From an uncultured Clostridia bacterium (GTDB taxonomy: Bacteria; Bacillota; Clostridia; Christensenellales; UBA1242): 64,000 nucleotides of DNA. Position 1 is the first letter of the stretch; the number at the start of each line of letters is the position of its first letter. The notes beneath the pieces were generated by a model. It had not been told where the DNA came from and ran no database searches. It worked only from the letters and a program-made list of their open reading frames with translations. A program made the position numbers and the translations under genes. The stretch lies in assembly GCA_934757855.1 (NCBI GenBank), contig CAKVLR010000002.1, positions 62,001 through 126,000 of the forward strand, in the 5' to 3' direction. Shown one piece after another: positions 9,782 through 18,454 of this stretch.

Positions 9782-10002
9782 GCGTTTATTTATAAGTTTT
9801 TAGCCTATTTTAGAAAAATTATTCTAGAAATTTAAAGACAATCTTATTATTTTGTCGAAGAATGTCGAATAAATCTCAAAATTTTGCTAGATTTTTTAAA
9901 TTTTTGGCAGATAACAAAGAAAAACGCAAATTACTTTTCTAAAATCTTAGTATATGAAAAAATCGAATTTTTATGTTACATTTTGCTTAAATTTAAAAAT
10001 AA

Positions 10003-10032
10003 AAAAAGAGTACGATTTTACATACTCTTTTT
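10003..10032 (-). terminator. serS terminator
   Basis: AAAAGAGTA (minus strand) pairs with TACTCTTTT across a 10-base loop and is followed by TTTATTTTT, 16 bases after the serS stop. Confidence 0.85.
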
Positions 10033-10047
10033 CTATCATTATATATT

Positions 10048-11325
10048 TTATTTTCTTCGGATTTCACTAAAACCAACAAACTCTTGCAAAACCTCAGGAA
10101 TTTTGATAGAGCCGTCTTTTTGCTGATAATTTTCCATTATAGCCAAAAGCACTCTGGTAAGCGCGATAGCAGTACCATTGAGGGTATTGATATATTGCTT
10201 TTTACCATCTTTGTCTAGGTAAGTGATATTTAATCTTCTAGATTGATAAGTCCTAAAATTACCAACTGATGTTACCTCACCATATGCGCCAGACTCGCCA
10301 CGCTTTGGCATCCACGCCTCAATATCGTACTTTTTGTACCCTGGTGCGCCCATATCACCCGAGCAAATACGCACAACATGATAAGGAATTTTTAAATCTT
10401 CAAAAATTTCTTTTTCTATACCCAAAAGTTCTTGCAATGCATCTTCACCTTGCTCGATAGTGGTAAATTGATACATTTCAACCTTTGTAAATTGATGCAC
10501 GCGGTAAAGGCCAGCATCAAGTTTACCAGCAGCGCCCGCTTCACGCCTAAAACAATGACTAATGCCCACATATTTTTTAGGCAAGTCAAGATAACTAAAT
10601 TGTTCACCAGAATGCATACCACCGATAGTAATTTCGGCAGTTGCAATTAAATTTAAGTCCAAATCTTCAAGTTTGTAAATATTACTTTCTTCCCCGCGTG
10701 GGTTAAAGCCAGAACCTAACAAAATTGAAGTTTTAGCAAGGTCAGGAGTAAGCACAGGGGTAAAACCTTTTGCAATTAATTTTCTAATTACAAAAGTTTC
10801 TAGCGCTAATTCCAAATTTACAAGTTCGTTTTTCAAAAAGTAAAATTTGCTCCCCGCCACTTTACTTGCGCGGTCAAAATCAATCAAGTCTAATTCTTTA
10901 CCCAACTCAATGTGAGATTTTGGCTCAAAATCAAATTTTGTAGGCTCGCCGTATTTGTAAACTTCTACATTGCCCGAATCATCTTCGCCGATTGGAGTGT
11001 CCTCTGCCATATCGTTTGGCACAGACATCATTAGTTCGTGGTATTTTTCTTTTAACTCTGCAAATGTATCATTAATAGATTTTAATTCTTCCTTCAACTC
11101 TCTACCTTTTTGCGCGAGTTGAGTCTTTTCTTCGGCGGTCTTACATTCCTTGATTGTCTTTGTATTTTGATTAATTTGATAGTTTATCTCTTCAATTTTT
11201 TGGTTTGCTTTTTTATATTCTTCGTAAGTTGCAAGCAATGCATCAATGTCGCACTTCATATTTCTTTTCTTTACAACATCTTTCATATGCTCAGCATTTT
11301 CTTTGATAAAGTTTATGTCTAACAT
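10048..11325 (-). CDS. serS: seryl-tRNA synthetase
   Basis: 425 residues, the normal length of this class II enzyme, which charges tRNA-Ser with serine in the cytosol. The N-terminal ~110 residues form the expected long coiled-coil arm. The catalytic domain shows motif 2 (FRREAGAAGKLDAGLYRVHQ, about residues 254-273) and motif 3 with the final Arg in NGTAIALTRVLLAIMEN. It is monocistronic with its own promoter. The 5' leader is short (about 28 bases) and there is no room for a T-box. Confidence 0.97.
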   Translation of the reverse strand: MLDINFIKENAEHMKDVVKKRNMKCDIDALLATYEEYKKANQKIEEINYQINQNTKTIKECKTAEEKTQLAQKGRELKEELKSINDTFAELKEKYHELMMSVPNDMAEDTPIGEDDSGNVEVYKYGEPTKFDFEPKSHIELGKELDLIDFDRASKVAGSKFYFLKNELVNLELALETFVIRKLIAKGFTPVLTPDLAKTSILLGSGFNPRGEESNIYKLEDLDLNLIATAEITIGGMHSGEQFSYLDLPKKYVGISHCFRREAGAAGKLDAGLYRVHQFTKVEMYQFTTIEQGEDALQELLGIEKEIFEDLKIPYHVVRICSGDMGAPGYKKYDIEAWMPKRGESGAYGEVTSVGNFRTYQSRRLNITYLDKDGKKQYINTLNGTAIALTRVLLAIMENYQQKDGSIKIPEVLQEFVGFSEIRRK

Positions 11326-11359
11326 TATTTTGTCCCCTATTAGGTTTTATTACTTTAAT

Positions 11360-11388
11360 ATTTTAGCACAAATAATTTGGCTAGTCAA
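11360..11388 (-). promoter_or_regulatory. serS promoter
   Basis: Minus strand TTGACT, 17-base spacer, TAAAAT with an extended TGC just before the -10. Confidence 0.75.
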
Positions 11389-11421
11389 GTTTATGAGGCT
11401 TATGTAAAATTTTTGACTATA

Positions 11422-11446
11422 AAAAAAGTCCTATACGGACTTTTTT
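11422..11446 (-). terminator. terminator of the S10-spc-alpha gene array
   Basis: AAAAAAGTCC pairs with GGACTTTTTT across a 5-base loop, nine bases after the rplQ stop, followed on the minus strand by a T run. It ends the ribosomal protein array. Confidence 0.88.
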
Positions 11447-11455
11447 AGCAATTTA

Positions 11456-11965
11456 TTAAACCAAAGTTAAAATAACACTTTCAGCGCCATCGCCACGGCG
11501 AGGTCCACATTTAACAATGCGAGTGTAGCCACCGCCTTGACCATTTTCTTCGTTGCGTTGTGCGTACTTAGGAGCAAGCACATTGAAGATTTTTTCAATT
11601 ACTGGGTGCTTGATGTCCTCAGTGCGAGCGATAAAGTCAGCCTTTGACTCGTTTGCACCGCGTTGCTCTTGAACATCATAAACATTAGCCATAAGGTAGC
11701 GTCTTGCGTTCAATTTTTTAGGACCATCGTTAATCACTTGCTTTTTGGTGGTAACGCCGTCAACAACAACTGATTTTTCAACTTTTACAGTGTCAGTATA
11801 AGTATTGATAGCCTTTGTGAGCCACTTTTCAGCAACACGGCTAACAGCCTTTGCACGCGCCAAAGTGGTTTCCACTTTACCAGTCCACAAAAGTGTAGTG
11901 GCTTGATTACGAATAATAGCATCGCGAATTGAAGGGCGTTTACTTAATTTTTTGTATCCTGCCAT
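11456..11965 (-). CDS. rplQ: ribosomal protein L17
   Basis: 169 residues, longer than the roughly 115-125 of most L17. The N-terminal core (KKLSKRPSIRDAIIRNQATT and following) is typical. The extra length is an insertion around residues 62-85 (VEKSVVVDGVTTKKQVINDG) and a longer loop before the conserved C-terminal GGGYTRIVKCGPRRGDGAESV. It sits near the tunnel exit of the 50S subunit. It is the last gene of the array, after rpoA, and directly before the terminator. Confidence 0.95.
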   Translation of the reverse strand: MAGYKKLSKRPSIRDAIIRNQATTLLWTGKVETTLARAKAVSRVAEKWLTKAINTYTDTVKVEKSVVVDGVTTKKQVINDGPKKLNARRYLMANVYDVQEQRGANESKADFIARTEDIKHPVIEKIFNVLAPKYAQRNEENGQGGGYTRIVKCGPRRGDGAESVILTLV

Positions 11966-11984
11966 TATAGATTACTCCTTAAAT

Positions 11985-12938
11985 TTATTCATCATCGTTC
12001 TTTAAATTAAGACCAAGTTGCTCGATTTTTTGAATAATCTCTTCCAAAGATTTGTTACCCAAATTACGAACCTTAGCCAACTCTTTGTGAGTTTTGCTTG
12101 TAAGGTCGCCAACATTGTTGATATTAGCACGCTTCAAGCAGTTTGTACTACGAACGCTCAATTCAAGTTCATTGATTGACATATCCAAAATTTTCTTTTG
12201 TTCGTCCTCTTCCTTAGCAACAAGGAATGATTGACTTGACATATTATCAATTAATTCAATAAACAAGTTTAAGTGGTCGTTTAAAATCTTAGCCGCAAGG
12301 CTAGTTACTTCCTTTGCTGATATTGCACCATTAGTAGTAACTTCCATACTCAATCTATCAAAATTGATGTTTTGACCTACACGCGCGCTTTCGATGTGGT
12401 ATTCTGCCAATTTAACTGGCGAGAAAATACTATCTACTGCGATAAAGCCTATTGAGTCGCAAGCATCTTTGTTGTCTTTTGCGAGAACATAGCCTCTACC
12501 TCTACCTACGACAATTTCCATATCGAGAGTAGCACCTGCACTTACATTGCAAAGTACCAAGTCAGTGTTGATAACTTCTACACCATCAGGACAAACGATG
12601 TCGCCTGCTGTAACTTTGCAAGGACCCTTTACGCGCAAGTTTAGGTTTGCTTTAAAATCAGGCTCTTTGCTGTCTGTACGAACAATCAAAGTCTTGATAT
12701 TTAACACGATGTCAGCGACATCAAGGTCAACCCCTGGTACTGTACTAAACTCGTGTTGAACGCCTTGAATACGGATAGCAACTGGTGCTGCACCTGGCAA
12801 GCCACCGAGCAATACTCTACGCATTGCGTTACCAATAGTCGTACCAAAACCGCGTTCTAATGGTTCAATAGTAAATTTTGCGACTGCGCCGTTGTTTGAT
12901 TCCTCAAACTTAATGCTCGGCTTGTCAATTTGCATCAT
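11985..12938 (-). CDS. rpoA: RNA polymerase alpha subunit
   Basis: 317 residues, standard length. The N-terminal assembly domain begins with KFTIEPLERGFGTTIGNAMR, which is strongly conserved. The C-terminal domain (about 250-317) holds the helix that contacts UP elements and activators, ending in the helix-hairpin-helix segment VRNLGNKSLEEIIQKIEQLGL. It lies between rpsD and rplQ, as in most bacteria. Confidence 0.98.
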   Translation of the reverse strand: MMQIDKPSIKFEESNNGAVAKFTIEPLERGFGTTIGNAMRRVLLGGLPGAAPVAIRIQGVQHEFSTVPGVDLDVADIVLNIKTLIVRTDSKEPDFKANLNLRVKGPCKVTAGDIVCPDGVEVINTDLVLCNVSAGATLDMEIVVGRGRGYVLAKDNKDACDSIGFIAVDSIFSPVKLAEYHIESARVGQNINFDRLSMEVTTNGAISAKEVTSLAAKILNDHLNLFIELIDNMSSQSFLVAKEEDEQKKILDMSINELELSVRSTNCLKRANINNVGDLTSKTHKELAKVRNLGNKSLEEIIQKIEQLGLNLKNDDE

Positions 12939-12957
12939 ATAAAATCCCTCCTACCTA

Positions 12958-13584
12958 TTATCTTGAATACAACTCAATAATCAAGTGTTCACTAATGTTG
13001 AGGTCGATGTCGCTTCTGTCTGGGTTAGCAATAACTTTACCAGAAAGTGTAGTAGAATCAACTTCCAACCATTTAGGGGCAATAATTTTGCTACCCTTAA
13101 TTTCTTTGAACAAACTAGAGTCAGTAGCATTTTCCTTCACAGCGATAATGTCACCAACTTTAACTTGGTATGATGGAATATTTACAGACTTACCGTTAAC
13201 GGTAATGTGTCCGTGGTTTACGATTTGACGGCATTGTGTTCTTGAAACACCGAAGCCCAAACGGTAAACAACATTGTCAAGTCTGCGCTCTAAAAGTGAA
13301 AGCATAACTTCACCAGTAGCACCTTTTTGGCGCTTTGCTTCTAAGTAGTAAGTCTTAAATTGCTTTTCCAATAAGCCGTAAGCGCGCTTAACTTTTTGTT
13401 TTTCACGCAACTGCAAAGCATAACCAGTTGGTTTTTTGCGAAGTGATGCCTCGCCGTGTTGACCCGGAACTGTTGGTCTGCGGTCAAGGGCGCATTTGCC
13501 AGTTACACAACGGTCGCCTTTGAGAAACAACTTGCAACCTTCGCGTCTGCACACTTTACAGTTTGCACCTGTATATTTAGCCAT
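12958..13584 (-). CDS. rpsD: ribosomal protein S4, cysteine (zinc) type
   Basis: 208 residues. The N-terminus has Cys9, Cys12, Cys26 and Cys31 in the pattern of the zinc-binding S4 form. The S4 RNA-binding domain follows from about residue 98 (RRLDNVVYRLGFGVSRTQCRQ). S4 nucleates 30S assembly by binding the 5' domain of 16S rRNA and represses its own operon in several bacteria. It sits between rpsK and rpoA. Confidence 0.97.
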   Translation of the reverse strand: MAKYTGANCKVCRREGCKLFLKGDRCVTGKCALDRRPTVPGQHGEASLRKKPTGYALQLREKQKVKRAYGLLEKQFKTYYLEAKRQKGATGEVMLSLLERRLDNVVYRLGFGVSRTQCRQIVNHGHITVNGKSVNIPSYQVKVGDIIAVKENATDSSLFKEIKGSKIIAPKWLEVDSTTLSGKVIANPDRSDIDLNISEHLIIELYSR

Positions 13585-13621
13585 AAATTTATAAACTCCT
13601 TATTTAATTTTAAATACTAAA

Positions 13622-14005
13622 TTAGTTTCTTCTAGGCTTAGATGGACGGCAACCATTAAAAGGAATACCTGATACATCTTTGATTGATGTAACTTCCAAA
13701 CCTACATTTGTGAGCGCGCGGATAGCGGCTTCTCTACCAGTACCAGCACCTTTTACAAATACTGCTACTTGGTTAAGTCCCATATCTTTCGCTTTCTTAC
13801 CTGCTGTTTCAGCAACTAACTGAGCAGCGTAAGGTGTGTCTTTACGAGAGTTTCGGAACTTCAATGTACCACTACTGCACCAAGAGATAACATTACCTTC
13901 TTGGTCGGTAATTGTAACCATATTGTTGTTAAAAGTAGACTTAATGTGAACTTGACCTGTGCCTAAGTTTCTAGTCGCTCTTTTTTTCTTTGTTGGTTTT
14001 TCCAT
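13622..14005 (-). CDS. rpsK: ribosomal protein S11
   Basis: 127 residues, normal length. Conserved S11 segments are visible: HIKSTFNNNMVTITDQEGN near the N-terminus, GREAAIRALTNVGLEV, and NGCRPSKPRRN at the basic C-terminus. S11 lies on the 30S platform. It is flanked by rpsM and rpsD in the standard alpha-operon order. Confidence 0.97.
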   Translation of the reverse strand: MEKPTKKKRATRNLGTGQVHIKSTFNNNMVTITDQEGNVISWCSSGTLKFRNSRKDTPYAAQLVAETAGKKAKDMGLNQVAVFVKGAGTGREAAIRALTNVGLEVTSIKDVSGIPFNGCRPSKPRRN

Positions 14006-14026
14006 ATTATAGATTACTCTCCCTTA

Positions 14027-14416
14027 TTAACCTTTTTTACCTACTTTTGCCTTACCACGAGATACAGTCTTTCTAGGACCCTTGCGAGTACGCGCGTTGG
14101 TCTTTGTGCGTTGACCGTGTACAGGTAAGTTACGGCGGTGTCTAATACCGCGGTTGCAACCTATCTCCATCAAGCGTTTGATGTTAAGGTTTGTTTCTCT
14201 ACGCAAGTCACCTTCAACTTGAACATTGTTCTTTTCGATGTATTCACGAATTTTAGCAACTTCTTGCTCAGTGAGGTCTTTTACGCGAGTGTCTGGGTTG
14301 ATGCCCACACTTTTCAAAATTTCATTAGACTTAACCTTTCCGATACCGTAGATATAAGTCAAACCTATCTCTACTCTCTTATCTTTTGGTAAGTCCACAC
14401 CAGCTATACGAGCCAT
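14027..14416 (-). CDS. rpsM: ribosomal protein S13
   Basis: 129 residues with the S13 N-terminus MARIAGVDLPKDKRVEIGLT, the helix-two-turn-helix core, and the basic C-terminal tail (RGIRHRRNLPVHGQRTKTNA) that contacts tRNA in the P site. It is preceded by a 149-base gap, unusually wide for this array. Confidence 0.97.
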   Translation of the reverse strand: MARIAGVDLPKDKRVEIGLTYIYGIGKVKSNEILKSVGINPDTRVKDLTEQEVAKIREYIEKNNVQVEGDLRRETNLNIKRLMEIGCNRGIRHRRNLPVHGQRTKTNARTRKGPRKTVSRGKAKVGKKG

Positions 14417-14565
14417 TAAAAATTTCCTCCGATAAAAATTTGTAAGTTTATACGCACCCCTTTGGAATGATTGAGTGCTAAAAGTGTTTCTTTATATAAA
14501 CGAGATATGCCAAATTGCCGCGCCATACCTCGGTTATTTTCAAAGTAAAGCAAGAAAAAGGCAAA
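14417..14565 (-). promoter_or_regulatory. structured gap upstream of rpsM (candidate alpha-operon leader element)
   Basis: 149 non-coding bases separate rpmJ from rpsM, while neighbouring gaps are mostly under 40. The minus-strand RNA can form a 9-base-pair hairpin CGAGGUAUG / CAUAUCUCG (near 14505-14536, one G-U pair), and the rpsM ribosome-binding site (GGAGG) follows about 90 bases later. In E. coli the region before rpsM binds S4 to regulate this operon. Whether this is an analogous element is inference; the sequence does not resemble the E. coli one. Confidence 0.4.
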
Positions 14566-14679
14566 TTAGCCTTGAACTTGCTTGTGTTTTTTGTTTGTAC
14601 AAATAACCATAACCTTTCCTTCACGGCGAATTACCTTACATTTGTCGCACATAGGTTTAACAGATGGTCTTACTTTCAT
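14566..14679 (-). CDS. rpmJ: ribosomal protein L36
   Basis: 37 residues, exactly the usual length. It starts MKVRPSVKPMCDKCKVIRRE and has the zinc ligands Cys11, Cys14, Cys27 and His32, the C-C-C-H form of L36. The ATG at 14679 follows AAGGAG. It sits between infA and rpsM as in most Firmicutes. Confidence 0.95.
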   Translation of the reverse strand: MKVRPSVKPMCDKCKVIRREGKVMVICTNKKHKQVQG

Positions 14680-14699
14680 TTTGTTTTCTCCTTGTTTGT

Positions 14700-14957
14700 T
14701 TAGTTATCGCCCGCAGACGGATTGGCTGACGATTTGCGTACATCTGTACGCCATACAATTCGCCCGTGAGAGAGGTCGTATGGCGACAGGACAACGGTTA
14801 CCTTATCTCCCACCAAAATACGAGTGCGTGACTTGTACACTTTACCCGCCATATAAGCATTGACAATGTAACCATTTGGTAATTGCACCTTAAAGTTTGC
14901 ACCTGGTAGTGCTTCGATTACAATTCCTTCTGCCTTGATTGAATCATCATTAGCCAT
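14700..14957 (-). CDS. infA: translation initiation factor IF-1
   Basis: 85 residues, slightly longer than the usual ~72 because of a C-terminal tail (SSANPSAGDN). The OB-fold core is clear: IKAEGIVIEALPGANFKVQL, then GKVYKSRTRILVGDKVTVVL and YDLSHGRIVWR. IF-1 occupies the 30S A site during initiation. It is 4 bases downstream of the KOW protein. Confidence 0.97.
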   Translation of the reverse strand: MANDDSIKAEGIVIEALPGANFKVQLPNGYIVNAYMAGKVYKSRTRILVGDKVTVVLSPYDLSHGRIVWRTDVRKSSANPSAGDN

Positions 14958-14961
14958 ACAT

Positions 14962-15240
14962 TTACTCCTTATTCGACTTTTTGAATTTAAGTAATGCGTG
15001 ATAAATCATTTGGTCGTTTATTTTAAGTCCGTCATTAAGTTTGTGTAAAATTTCATTATCCACATAGTTTGTAGGTTTGATATGCAAAATGTTTTTGCGT
15101 TTTGGTTTTTTCAAAAATTTGAATTTGCCATCGCACAGCCACACATTTTTGCTATCCATACTCACGATTATGTAGTATTGTCCTTTGTCGTGTCCTTGAA
15201 TAGAACTTACGACCTGTCCTAGTCTAAGGGTATCATTCAT
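14962..15240 (-). CDS. KOW-domain RNA-binding protein (L14e/L6e/L27e-like)
   Basis: 92 residues. The N-terminus LRLGQVVSSIQGHDKGQYYIIV is a KOW motif like that of the archaeal/eukaryotic L14e family. Proteins of this size between map and infA are common in Clostridia and are thought to bind RNA or ribosomes; the exact role is unknown. The start overlaps the end of map by eight bases, implying translational coupling. Confidence 0.8.
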   Translation of the reverse strand: MNDTLRLGQVVSSIQGHDKGQYYIIVSMDSKNVWLCDGKFKFLKKPKRKNILHIKPTNYVDNEILHKLNDGLKINDQMIYHALLKFKKSNKE

Positions 15241-15994
15241 TTTCGTCCTCTAATGTCATTATTTCGATACCATCTTTTTTAATCAAGATAGTATTTTCAT
15301 AATGAGCAGCCCATTTTCCATCTCTAGTCCTACAAGTCCAGCCATCGCGGTCAATTTTGATATGTCTTGAACCCATATTTACCATAGGTTCAATGCAAAT
15401 CGCCATATTTTCGCGCAACTTGTATCCTGTACCTGCTTTGCCATAATTTGGAATCCCTGGGTCCTCGTGAATAGAGAGTCCTATTCCGTGTCCTTGCATT
15501 TCGCGAACGAGTGAATACCCCTTAGGCTCAACAAATTTTTGCACAGCCTCACCAATATCTCCCACAAAACTCCCCGCCTTCAAGCCTTTAATCGCCTCAA
15601 AGAACGCTTGTTTTGTGACATCAATTAGTTGTTGTGCTTCTGGTGAAATCTTGCCGACCGCAAAAGTACGGCAAGCGTCCGTGTGAATACCTTTGTAATT
15701 TACGCACAAATCCACTGACACAATATCACCCTCTTGCAAGATAATATCATCTCTTGGTATTCCGTGCACAATTACATCATTTGGTGAAACACACGCACTT
15801 GCGGGAAACCCCTCGTAGTTTAAACACGAAGGTTTACAACCGTGAGATGTAATATAGTCATACACCCAACGGTCAATATCTTTTGTCGATATACCCGCCT
15901 TGATTACATCGCGCAAGCCAATAAAGATACCCTTCATTACCTTACCGCTTTCGCGCATTAATTCAATTTGATGTGGGGTTTTGATTGTAATCAT
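15233..15994 (-). CDS. map: type I methionine aminopeptidase
   Basis: 253 residues. It removes the initiator methionine from nascent proteins. The metal ligands are visible: Asp95 (SVDLCVNY), Asp106 (HTDACRTF), the His in MQGHGIGLSIHE, and the two C-terminal Glu. The substrate-site His78 lies in VHGIP. It follows adk in the usual spc-operon order and overlaps the KOW gene. Confidence 0.97.
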   Translation of the reverse strand: MITIKTPHQIELMRESGKVMKGIFIGLRDVIKAGISTKDIDRWVYDYITSHGCKPSCLNYEGFPASACVSPNDVIVHGIPRDDIILQEGDIVSVDLCVNYKGIHTDACRTFAVGKISPEAQQLIDVTKQAFFEAIKGLKAGSFVGDIGEAVQKFVEPKGYSLVREMQGHGIGLSIHEDPGIPNYGKAGTGYKLRENMAICIEPMVNMGSRHIKIDRDGWTCRTRDGKWAAHYENTILIKKDGIEIMTLEDENE

Positions 15995-16019
15995 ATAGTT
16001 ATTATACCATACCTTTTAA

Positions 16020-16664
16020 TTACTTTAAAGGCTTTTTTGCAAAAAATTTATCAATTTTTTCACAAATTTGGTTAAAAACCTGCTCTTTTGACAAACCAGC
16101 ATTGATTTTAATCAATTTACCTTGTTTTTCAAATTCATTTAATACAGGCACAGTTTCGCGCTCGTACTGTTGTAAACGAAAGTTTACTGTTTCGAGGTTG
16201 TCATCATAACGATGCTCCAACTCAGCACCGCAAACTCCGCACTTGTTGTCAGGCGCGTCAAACACGCTAGTGACAGCACGACATTTTGGGCAAATCAAGC
16301 GATTGAGTGTTCGTGTACGCAAAATATTAAAATCATCTACTTCGAGTGAGAGTACCGCATCAAGTTCAGCGGTATTCATCTTGCTATATTGGTCCATATT
16401 GATTGGCGCAGTATCGATAATATAACCATCAAATCCGCTCAAATCTTTCATTTGACCATCTAGCACTTGCATAACGATTTCGCTTGGCACAAATTTGCCA
16501 ACACTAGTGTATTCGTACATAATCTTGCCTACTTCCGTTTTGTTACGAATTTCGGCTTTGACTATATCGCCAACCACAATGTGCTTTAAGTTGTAATGCT
16601 TTGCGATACTACCTGTATTTTGTCCTTTTCCGCTTCCCGCAGGACCGAGAATTGCTAATTTCAT
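16020..16664 (-). CDS. adk: adenylate kinase-family protein, divergent active site
   Basis: 214 residues at the standard adk position between secY and map. The zinc LID has Cys125, Cys128, Cys142 and Cys145, and the phosphate-binding arginines of the LID and core remain (RYDDNLETVNFRL). Several otherwise conserved residues differ. The P-loop reads GPAGSGKGQ (7-15) instead of ending in Thr. STGD is VVGD (30-33), with Lys36 for the AMP-contacting Arg. The AMP signature DGFPRT is DTAPIN (84-89), so Arg88 is Ile88. These changes affect the AMP side more than the ATP side. It may be a slow adenylate kinase, have a changed acceptor, or be a second copy. Confidence 0.85.
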   Translation of the reverse strand: MKLAILGPAGSGKGQNTGSIAKHYNLKHIVVGDIVKAEIRNKTEVGKIMYEYTSVGKFVPSEIVMQVLDGQMKDLSGFDGYIIDTAPINMDQYSKMNTAELDAVLSLEVDDFNILRTRTLNRLICPKCRAVTSVFDAPDNKCGVCGAELEHRYDDNLETVNFRLQQYERETVPVLNEFEKQGKLIKINAGLSKEQVFNQICEKIDKFFAKKPLK

Positions 16665-16693
16665 AACTATCTCCTTTTTTATTAGTTAGTCAA

Positions 16694-17998
16694 CTATTTT
16701 AAGAAACCGCGATAATTCTTCATTAGCATTTGCGCATCTAATTGCTTGTCAAATTCAAGAGCAACGCTTACCACAATCAACATACCAGTTACACTGAACG
16801 CGGTCATAAGGTTTGCTCCGCCCATAGGAATAAGTGATAAAATCAATGTAGGCACGATAAAGATGATTGACAAGTATGTTGCGCCGAATAGCGTAATACG
16901 GTTGTTAATCTTCTTTAAGTAGTCAGTAGTAGGTCGCCCTGCCCTGATACCTGTAATAAATCCACCACTTTGTTGTAAGTTACGGCTTACATCTTCTGGG
17001 TTGAAACTGATTTGCGCATAGAAGTACGAGAAGAAGAAGATAAATACAGCATTGAAAACGAAGTACAAAGGAGTACCTGTTCCCAAATATGTTGCCCACC
17101 AGTTGTAGAAACCACTGTTAGGCCAGAACATTTGAGTAATAAGTTGAGGGAATGTTACCAAAGCGGTAGCGAAGATGATTGGCAATACACCGTTTGCGTT
17201 TACTTTGATAGGAATCATAGTAGATTGGCCACCGTACATCTTACGACCCTTAACTTGTTTTGCATATTGCACTGGGATTTTGCGTTCAGCAAGGTCAACA
17301 AAAACCATAAGACCGAATACAACAATCAACACTGCAATAAAGATTAGAATATCCCAGAGAGCTTCAATGTTTGTACCTACTTGTTTGCAAGCAGACAAGA
17401 ATGCAAAGCCTGCACTAGAAAGGATACCAACAAAGATTAGCAAAGATACACCGTTACCGATACCTTGGTCAGTAATTTTTTCACCCAACCAAAGAGTGAA
17501 CATACCACCAGCAATCAACACAAGTGTAATTACCAAAGGAACTAACCAAGTTGGAGAGCCTGCGCCGAATGCTTCAAGGTTGATAGCACCATTGCTGTTG
17601 AATGCAACAACGATGGCGATTGCTTGCATTACTGAGAAAACTAATGCCGCGATACGAGTGTAAAGAGCAATTTTCTTACGACCGTCCTCACCACTCTTGC
17701 TGATACGCTCAAGTGCGGGAATAGCGACTGTAAGCAACTGCATAATAATTGATGCTGAGATGTATGGCACCACGCCTAACGCTAATAGCGAACCATTAGC
17801 CAACGCGCCACCAGACACAGAACTAAGAAGGTTTAAAAATCCTGGGTTCTCACCTGTGATACTACCGAAAGCATCTGGGTTTAGCCCTGGAATAGGTAAC
17901 CAACAACCTAGTCTGTAAACAAGAATAATGCCTAGTATAATAAGCAATTTCTTGCGAATGTCTTTTTGCTTAAAAGCATTCTTTAATGTTTGAAACAT
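16694..17998 (-). CDS. secY: Sec translocon channel subunit SecY
   Basis: 434 residues with ten predicted membrane helices, forming the protein-conducting channel. Family hallmarks include RLGCWLPIPGLNPDAF near the N-terminus, LPIIFATALVTFPQLI (about residue 270), and the cytosolic loop GRPTTDYLKKINNRITLFGA. Its start overlaps the rplO stop by one base. It is followed by adk. Confidence 0.98.
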   Translation of the reverse strand: MFQTLKNAFKQKDIRKKLLIILGIILVYRLGCWLPIPGLNPDAFGSITGENPGFLNLLSSVSGGALANGSLLALGVVPYISASIIMQLLTVAIPALERISKSGEDGRKKIALYTRIAALVFSVMQAIAIVVAFNSNGAINLEAFGAGSPTWLVPLVITLVLIAGGMFTLWLGEKITDQGIGNGVSLLIFVGILSSAGFAFLSACKQVGTNIEALWDILIFIAVLIVVFGLMVFVDLAERKIPVQYAKQVKGRKMYGGQSTMIPIKVNANGVLPIIFATALVTFPQLITQMFWPNSGFYNWWATYLGTGTPLYFVFNAVFIFFFSYFYAQISFNPEDVSRNLQQSGGFITGIRAGRPTTDYLKKINNRITLFGATYLSIIFIVPTLILSLIPMGGANLMTAFSVTGMLIVVSVALEFDKQLDAQMLMKNYRGFLK

Positions 17999-18444
17999 TA
18001 TGCCTCCTCAACTGTCCCGCCAGCCTTTTGGATTTTCTTTATGGCTGTTTGGGTAAATTTGTTAGCCTTAACAGTTAAAGCCTTAGTGATTTTACCATCA
18101 CCGAGTACTTTAAGACCATCTTTTTCGATTTTACTAATGATACGCTTTTCTTTCAAAAGTTCAGCAGTAACCACAGTACCCTCGTCAAAGCAGTCTAGTT
18201 GAGACACATTAACAGTTGAGTATTGAGATTTAAATTTTCCATTTGTAAATCCGCGTTTACCAATGTGGAGCATATAAGGCATTTGACCACCTTCGAAAAG
18301 TGGGCGAACGCCGCCACCAGAACGCTTGTTTTGACCATTTTCACCACGGCCAGAAGTTTTGCCCAAACCTGAGCCACGACCTCTACCTACACGGCGGAGG
18401 CGGTGCTTAGCGTTAGGTGCAGGAGATAGTGTGTGTAATTCCAT
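17998..18444 (-). CDS. rplO: ribosomal protein L15
   Basis: 148 residues. The Gly/Arg-rich N-terminal extension (RVGRGRGSGLGKTSGRGENG) and the GGVRPLFEGGQMPYMLHIGK segment are diagnostic. L15 is a late-assembly 50S protein. The gene sits between rpmD and secY. Confidence 0.97.
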   Translation of the reverse strand: MELHTLSPAPNAKHRLRRVGRGRGSGLGKTSGRGENGQNKRSGGGVRPLFEGGQMPYMLHIGKRGFTNGKFKSQYSTVNVSQLDCFDEGTVVTAELLKEKRIISKIEKDGLKVLGDGKITKALTVKANKFTQTAIKKIQKAGGTVEEA

Positions 18445-18454
18445 AATTCCCTCC

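Larger units (their letters stand above)
9700..10047. other. intergenic region between serS and the lipoprotein gene
   Basis: This 348-base AT-rich gap holds the lipoprotein promoter (9751-9781) and the serS terminator (10004-10031). I see nothing else in it. Confidence 0.6.

Noticed and set aside
11326..11360. T-box leader upstream of serS
   Set aside because: The promoter lies only about 35 bases upstream of the ATG, so there is no space for a T-box.
16020..16664. adk as a pseudogene
   Set aside because: The frame is full length, with intact zinc LID, good ribosome-binding site and normal operon position, so divergence of function is more likely than decay.
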